10,516 bases of DNA from an uncultured Bacteroidales bacterium (GTDB lineage Bacteria > Bacteroidota > Bacteroidia > Bacteroidales > ML635J-15), in the NCBI GenBank assembly GCA_937899245.1, contig CALDKB010000044.1, forward strand, positions 1-10,516, read 5' to 3'. This document shows positions 7,106 to 10,516 of this stretch, piece by piece. Every line of letters begins with the position of its first letter. Within the stretch, counting starts at the first letter, position 1. Made by a program: the position numbers and the translations under genes. The notes beneath the pieces were generated by a model. The model was not told the DNA's origin and ran no database searches. It saw nothing but the letters and a program-made list of their open reading frames with translations.

Positions 7106-10100
7106 ATGCTGTTGAAAAGGAGCGTAAAGATATTCATTTTACTGATGGCTGCATTTCTGTTTTATTGCGGAAATGTGTTGGCTCAATATGCCAAGTTGTT
7201 GGATAGCAAGCAGTATTCGAAAACAGAAGTGGCATTGTTTAATTCCAGTGTGGCTTATTTTGAAAGCGCTGATTATACAAATGCATATGTCGGATTTTCA
7301 CAGTTGCACAGCTGGTATCCGTCCGATCCTGTGTTTTGTTATTACTGCGGTGTCTCGATGGTCCAGTTGCGAACAGATTACGACAAGGCGATAAAGTATC
7401 TTTCTATAGCCAGGGAAAATAATCTATACGAAGCCGATTTATATATTGGAATGGCTTACCATAGGAAGTATTTCTTTGTGCGGGCCTTGGACTATTATGT
7501 TAAATATAGGGGATATATTGTTTCTGCATCAAAGGGTAGGTCGCCAAGGATAAAGGTTGTCGACAATCTGTCTGAAGATGCACGAAAGGCAAGGGACCTG
7601 GCCGAATATTCGTCTGTTCTTAAGATTATTAGCAATACTAAGGTTAAGCGCGGAAATTTTCATTTCTCATATGGTCGTAATATATTGGATGGCAATTTGG
7701 TCGTAAAGCCGGATTTCTTTAAGATGAAGCATGACAAGTCGATAAGGGATATTGACTTGGTTTATGTCCTTGATACAATTGCATTTGTGAGCTCGTATGG
7801 AGATGATGCAAAGAATGGTCTGGATATTTATGTGTCGTATAGAATTGATGAATCGTGGGGCCCGCTGAAACCATTGTCCAATGTAAATTCAAAATCAGAC
7901 GAGGCGTTTCCTTTTTTGGCTCCTGATAGAACATTGTATTTCGCATCAAAGGGGCACAATAGTATTGGCGGATATGACATTTTTAGGGCTCATTATAACG
8001 AATCGTTGCGACAATGGGAAGAACCTGAAAATTTAGGGTTCCCGATAAATACTCCGTATGATGATTTTATGTTTGCCATAGAGTCGAACGAACAGTCGGC
8101 GTTTTTCGCTTCCGACAGGTATTCGAAAGATGGTATGATAATGGTTTGCCGTTACATCTTTGAAGCAAATCCCGAAAAGGAGAAGATTGTAAGGGAAGAT
8201 GAAATTGCCGAAAAGGCAGAACTTGAGGAAACTCCTGGCGCAGAAAAGGAATATGAAAGACTTGTTGATGAGCACGAAAAACAGGCGGCTGGAGATTCTG
8301 TTCAAACGGAAGAGTCTGTTCGGTTGGATACGGCTGACTTGTTAGTGCAGTCGCGTGAGATGCTTGATAACAAAAAAGCGGCAGTAGAAAGTTATAAGGA
8401 ATATGCAAGGGGATTGAATGCATACAATAAGCTGACTTCAGAGAAGATAAGACGTATAAGAGCAGGGGAGGAGCAGGGAAAGACTTCTGAAGAATTGACA
8501 AAAATGGCAAATGACGTTGTCTTTTTCTACGACCTGGCACAGAAATTTAGTTCTGTGTATTCTAATGCTGCTCCTAATTTGGATTATTGCGAAAAGGAGA
8601 TGGAGTCTCTTGGCAAATTGGATGCGCACTCGGAACAATATCTGCCAAAACTAACCAGGATAAATACTTCTGTAGAGAACGTAAATGCAAAGTCACCGGT
8701 TGAAGTTATGCTGGCGGAGAAAATTCAGGAGAAGAAACAGGCAGAAGTAGCTTATAATAGGTTTAATAGGGAAATCGCGGACCTAAAGGGTGAACTTGAC
8801 AATATTAATGAGCGATTAAGTACAAAAATGCTACTTTTGGAGCGAGAGGCAGATCCTGCAATCAGGGAAAATTATATAAATGAGCATAAGAGTTTGGAAA
8901 ACTCAAAGCTGGATATCATTGCTAGTATAAAAGGCAAACAAGTTGAGGCCAAGCGACAGAAAATTGTAATTGCTAAAAGTGCTGAGACTATTGAAAAATT
9001 GCAAGCTTTGGATGAAATTCTTGCTTCGGTGGACTATAATGATGTCAAGCGGCTCGATGATTTGAAGGAGGCTGACATCTTGCAGTTCAAGGCCATGGTA
9101 GAAGATGAGGATAATAGAATAGCTGAGGAATATGCAAAGGAGGTCGATGAGGACGAAAGCATGTATTCCAAAGTAATTGATTATAGCCGGATTCCGTTGC
9201 CAAAATCAAGGACAGGCAAATTTGTAACGAAAGATATTCTGGCTTATAGGGACTATGTTTCCGAGTCAACTTCGGATGCGATAGACATGATGGTAACCAA
9301 TGATTCTTTATATCAATATAGATCTGATTTGGAGGAAAAGTTCGACGAGTCTGGCTCTGACGAAGAAAAGGCTAACTTAATTAAACATATAAATTCTGTT
9401 CAAACGCAAATCGATCATAATGAAAAGTCTCTTGACGAAGAGTTGCAGTATTATGGTATTGATAATAGTCTGACTTTGACTGCAATATCAGAATTTGGTC
9501 AGTTGAGACAGCAGAATGTCGAATCTGAAGAATGGAAGTCTTTGGTTCTGTCAACCCAGAACTTGGTGGAATTGTCGAGGGACTTGGATAAAAAATATGA
9601 CTTGGCGGTTAGGGATAATGAAGAACATGATGATAATGGACAGAAACTTTTAGGAAAAATAAAGTCTGATGTGGACGAACAGATTGTGGCCAATGTCGAA
9701 GAAATGAAGTCTATCGTTTCTTCAATTAAAAGCCATAAGAGGAATACTCAGGTTGATATAGTTTCCGAAATAGAAAGTATAAGACAAGGACAGAAAGATA
9801 TTGTTGCGGAAAATAATGAGGTTAAGCATGAGCTAAAACTTGTTGAAGATAAGATTAAGGATGCAAAAAAGTCTAATGATGTCACAAGTGATGTCGCTAT
9901 GGCTGAGCAATATTTGAATGATGTCGTTGAAAAACGTATTTCTGTTCTTTTGAAGGAATATGAAAACGAGGTTGATATTTATGAGTCTGTAAACGAGAAA
10001 TATGGTGTTAATGTCTCTCAGGGTGATCGAAAGAAGGTTGAGAATGAGTATTTGAAATCGCAAGCAAGTGTGGCTCATTTTGAAAAAGCGGCAAATAATG

Positions 10101-10516
10101 ATGAAAAGATGAAAGATTTGTCAGGGGCTTGTCAGCAGATAAAAAAAGCAAACTCAATTTTTGCAAATGTTTTGTCTTCCGGAAAGGAAAGTGTTGACGT
10201 GCCTTCTGATGATTTGACATCTTCTTTAATTGTTCTGCGTGATGAAGTCGATGCTTTAAAAGCTAATATCAATAAGGATGTTAATTCCGATAATGGACAA
10301 GATAATGACCTCCTCACGCACCTTCGCACCTCCGCAGGCCTTAAGGCAGAATACGAGGACAGCATAGCCGCGCGAGGCGACGAGATAAGCGAAATAGAGC
10401 GAACACTAACGACGCCAGGCAATTCCAAGACCACGCAGAAGCAGATGCAGACGGACCTCCGCGCAGCCAGCGAGCAGCGAGGCGCCACGGCAAGGGATCT
10501 CGGCGACGAGAAGGAG
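7106..10516 (+). CDS. Giant exported TPR / PD40-propeller / coiled-coil protein, 3' end missing
   Basis: The frame from ATG 7106 is open for 1137 codons to the window edge. Residues 1-26 are a signal peptide (KR, a hydrophobic core, then VLA before Gln27), so the protein is exported; the Cys at 21 has no lipobox. Residues about 40-140 form TPR-like helices (SSVAYFESADYTNAYVGF, DKAIKYL). Residues about 215-350 carry about three WD40-like PD40 blade motifs (SDEAFPFLAPDRTLYFASKG, GGYDIFRA, FFASDRYSKDG). From about 355 the sequence is Glu/Lys/Asp/Asn-rich coiled coil, broken near 693-707 by RIPLPKSRTG. The N-terminal layout resembles PorE-like proteins that link the T9SS to peptidoglycan, but the expected OmpA-like domain is not seen before the edge, and several hundred residues of coiled coil stand where it would be. 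Composition changes abruptly from codon 1069. No known name fits; a structural or tethering role in the periplasm or outer membrane is inference. Confidence 0.85.
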   Translation, partial: MLLKRSVKIFILLMAAFLFYCGNVLAQYAKLLDSKQYSKTEVALFNSSVAYFESADYTNAYVGFSQLHSWYPSDPVFCYYCGVSMVQLRTDYDKAIKYLSIARENNLYEADLYIGMAYHRKYFFVRALDYYVKYRGYIVSASKGRSPRIKVVDNLSEDARKARDLAEYSSVLKIISNTKVKRGNFHFSYGRNILDGNLVVKPDFFKMKHDKSIRDIDLVYVLDTIAFVSSYGDDAKNGLDIYVSYRIDESWGPLKPLSNVNSKSDEAFPFLAPDRTLYFASKGHNSIGGYDIFRAHYNESLRQWEEPENLGFPINTPYDDFMFAIESNEQSAFFASDRYSKDGMIMVCRYIFEANPEKEKIVREDEIAEKAELEETPGAEKEYERLVDEHEKQAAGDSVQTEESVRLDTADLLVQSREMLDNKKAAVESYKEYARGLNAYNKLTSEKIRRIRAGEEQGKTSEELTKMANDVVFFYDLAQKFSSVYSNAAPNLDYCEKEMESLGKLDAHSEQYLPKLTRINTSVENVNAKSPVEVMLAEKIQEKKQAEVAYNRFNREIADLKGELDNINERLSTKMLLLEREADPAIRENYINEHKSLENSKLDIIASIKGKQVEAKRQKIVIAKSAETIEKLQALDEILASVDYNDVKRLDDLKEADILQFKAMVEDEDNRIAEEYAKEVDEDESMYSKVIDYSRIPLPKSRTGKFVTKDILAYRDYVSESTSDAIDMMVTNDSLYQYRSDLEEKFDESGSDEEKANLIKHINSVQTQIDHNEKSLDEELQYYGIDNSLTLTAISEFGQLRQQNVESEEWKSLVLSTQNLVELSRDLDKKYDLAVRDNEEHDDNGQKLLGKIKSDVDEQIVANVEEMKSIVSSIKSHKRNTQVDIVSEIESIRQGQKDIVAENNEVKHELKLVEDKIKDAKKSNDVTSDVAMAEQYLNDVVEKRISVLLKEYENEVDIYESVNEKYGVNVSQGDRKKVENEYLKSQASVAHFEKAANNDEKMKDLSGACQQIKKANSIFANVLSSGKESVDVPSDDLTSSLIVLRDEVDALKANINKDVNSDNGQDNDLLTHLRTSAGLKAEYEDSIAARGDEISEIERTLTTPGNSKTTQKQMQTDLRAASEQRGATARDLGDEKE
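10310..10516 (+). other. GC-rich, T-poor segment inside the coiled-coil gene
   Basis: From about 10310 GC rises to about 62% (128 of 207 bases), against about 37% in the preceding 200 bases. T falls to 18 of 207. T-ending codons drop from 29 of 56 just upstream to 4 of 69, and GC at third positions is about 72%. The reading frame is unbroken and the product remains rich in Ala, Arg, Glu, Gln and Asp. The 9-mer GGCGACGAG occurs twice, 126 bases apart. The segment continues past the window edge. Confidence 0.85.

Noticed and set aside
8067..8540. A 157-codon open frame on the minus strand
   Set aside because: It is antisense to the coiled-coil gene. The product is rich in Pro, His, Phe and Leu without any domain, as expected from the complement of Glu/Lys-rich coding sequence.
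10290..10330. Frameshift or gene boundary at the composition break
   Set aside because: The frame is open on both sides with no stop, and the residues on both sides are charged and helix-prone. I found no start codon with a promoter or hairpin at the boundary that would indicate a new gene.
10132..10488. A 118-codon open frame on the minus strand across the composition break
   Set aside because: It lies antisense to the coiled-coil gene, its Arg/Ser/Cys-rich product is of the kind produced by reading GC-rich DNA backwards, and it has no promoter or ribosome binding site. The plus-strand frame is continuous with a signal peptide and known domains.

Overview
The window looks like a Bacteroidetes chromosome, most likely Bacteroidales. 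Three things point there. The first gene ends in a gliding-motility-associated C-terminal domain, the sorting signal of the type IX secretion system (T9SS). The serA product is the short, ACT-less phosphoglycerate dehydrogenase with Lys-Lys in place of the active-site His. The clearest promoters have the Bacteroidetes -7 box TAnnTTTG rather than a sigma70 -10 box. The DNA is AT-rich (about 37-42% GC) except for the last ~207 bases.

Layout. 2-3085 (+): the 3' part of a large secreted adhesin with SprB-type repeats, Ig-like and PKD domains and a T9SS sorting domain. 3086-3205: two terminator hairpins between convergent genes. 3206-4129 (-): serA, D-3-phosphoglycerate dehydrogenase. 4130-4270: divergent promoter region. 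4271-5956 (+): deaD-like DEAD-box RNA helicase with a DbpA-type RNA-binding tail, followed by a terminator. 6010-6975 (-): membrane-anchored GT2 glycosyltransferase of the polyprenyl-phosphate type. 6976-7105: second divergent promoter region. 7106 to the window end (+): a very long exported protein (1137 codons visible, no stop) with a signal peptide, TPR-like helices, WD40-like (PD40) propeller motifs and more than 700 residues of charged coiled coil.

The genes do not form one operon. Each has its own promoter or terminator, and serA, deaD and the glycosyltransferase are ordinary housekeeping or envelope functions. The two outer genes are both exported. The adhesin is a T9SS cargo, and the last gene starts like the TPR/PD40 proteins of T9SS-bearing Bacteroidetes but then becomes a giant coiled coil.

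The most unusual signal is in that last gene. At about 10310 the base composition jumps from about 37% to about 62% GC, and T falls to about 9% of the coding strand, while the reading frame stays open and the protein still looks like coiled coil. This suggests a segment of different origin, a segment under a different sequence constraint, or an assembly join. I found no CRISPR array, tRNA, rRNA, transposase or integrase in the window.
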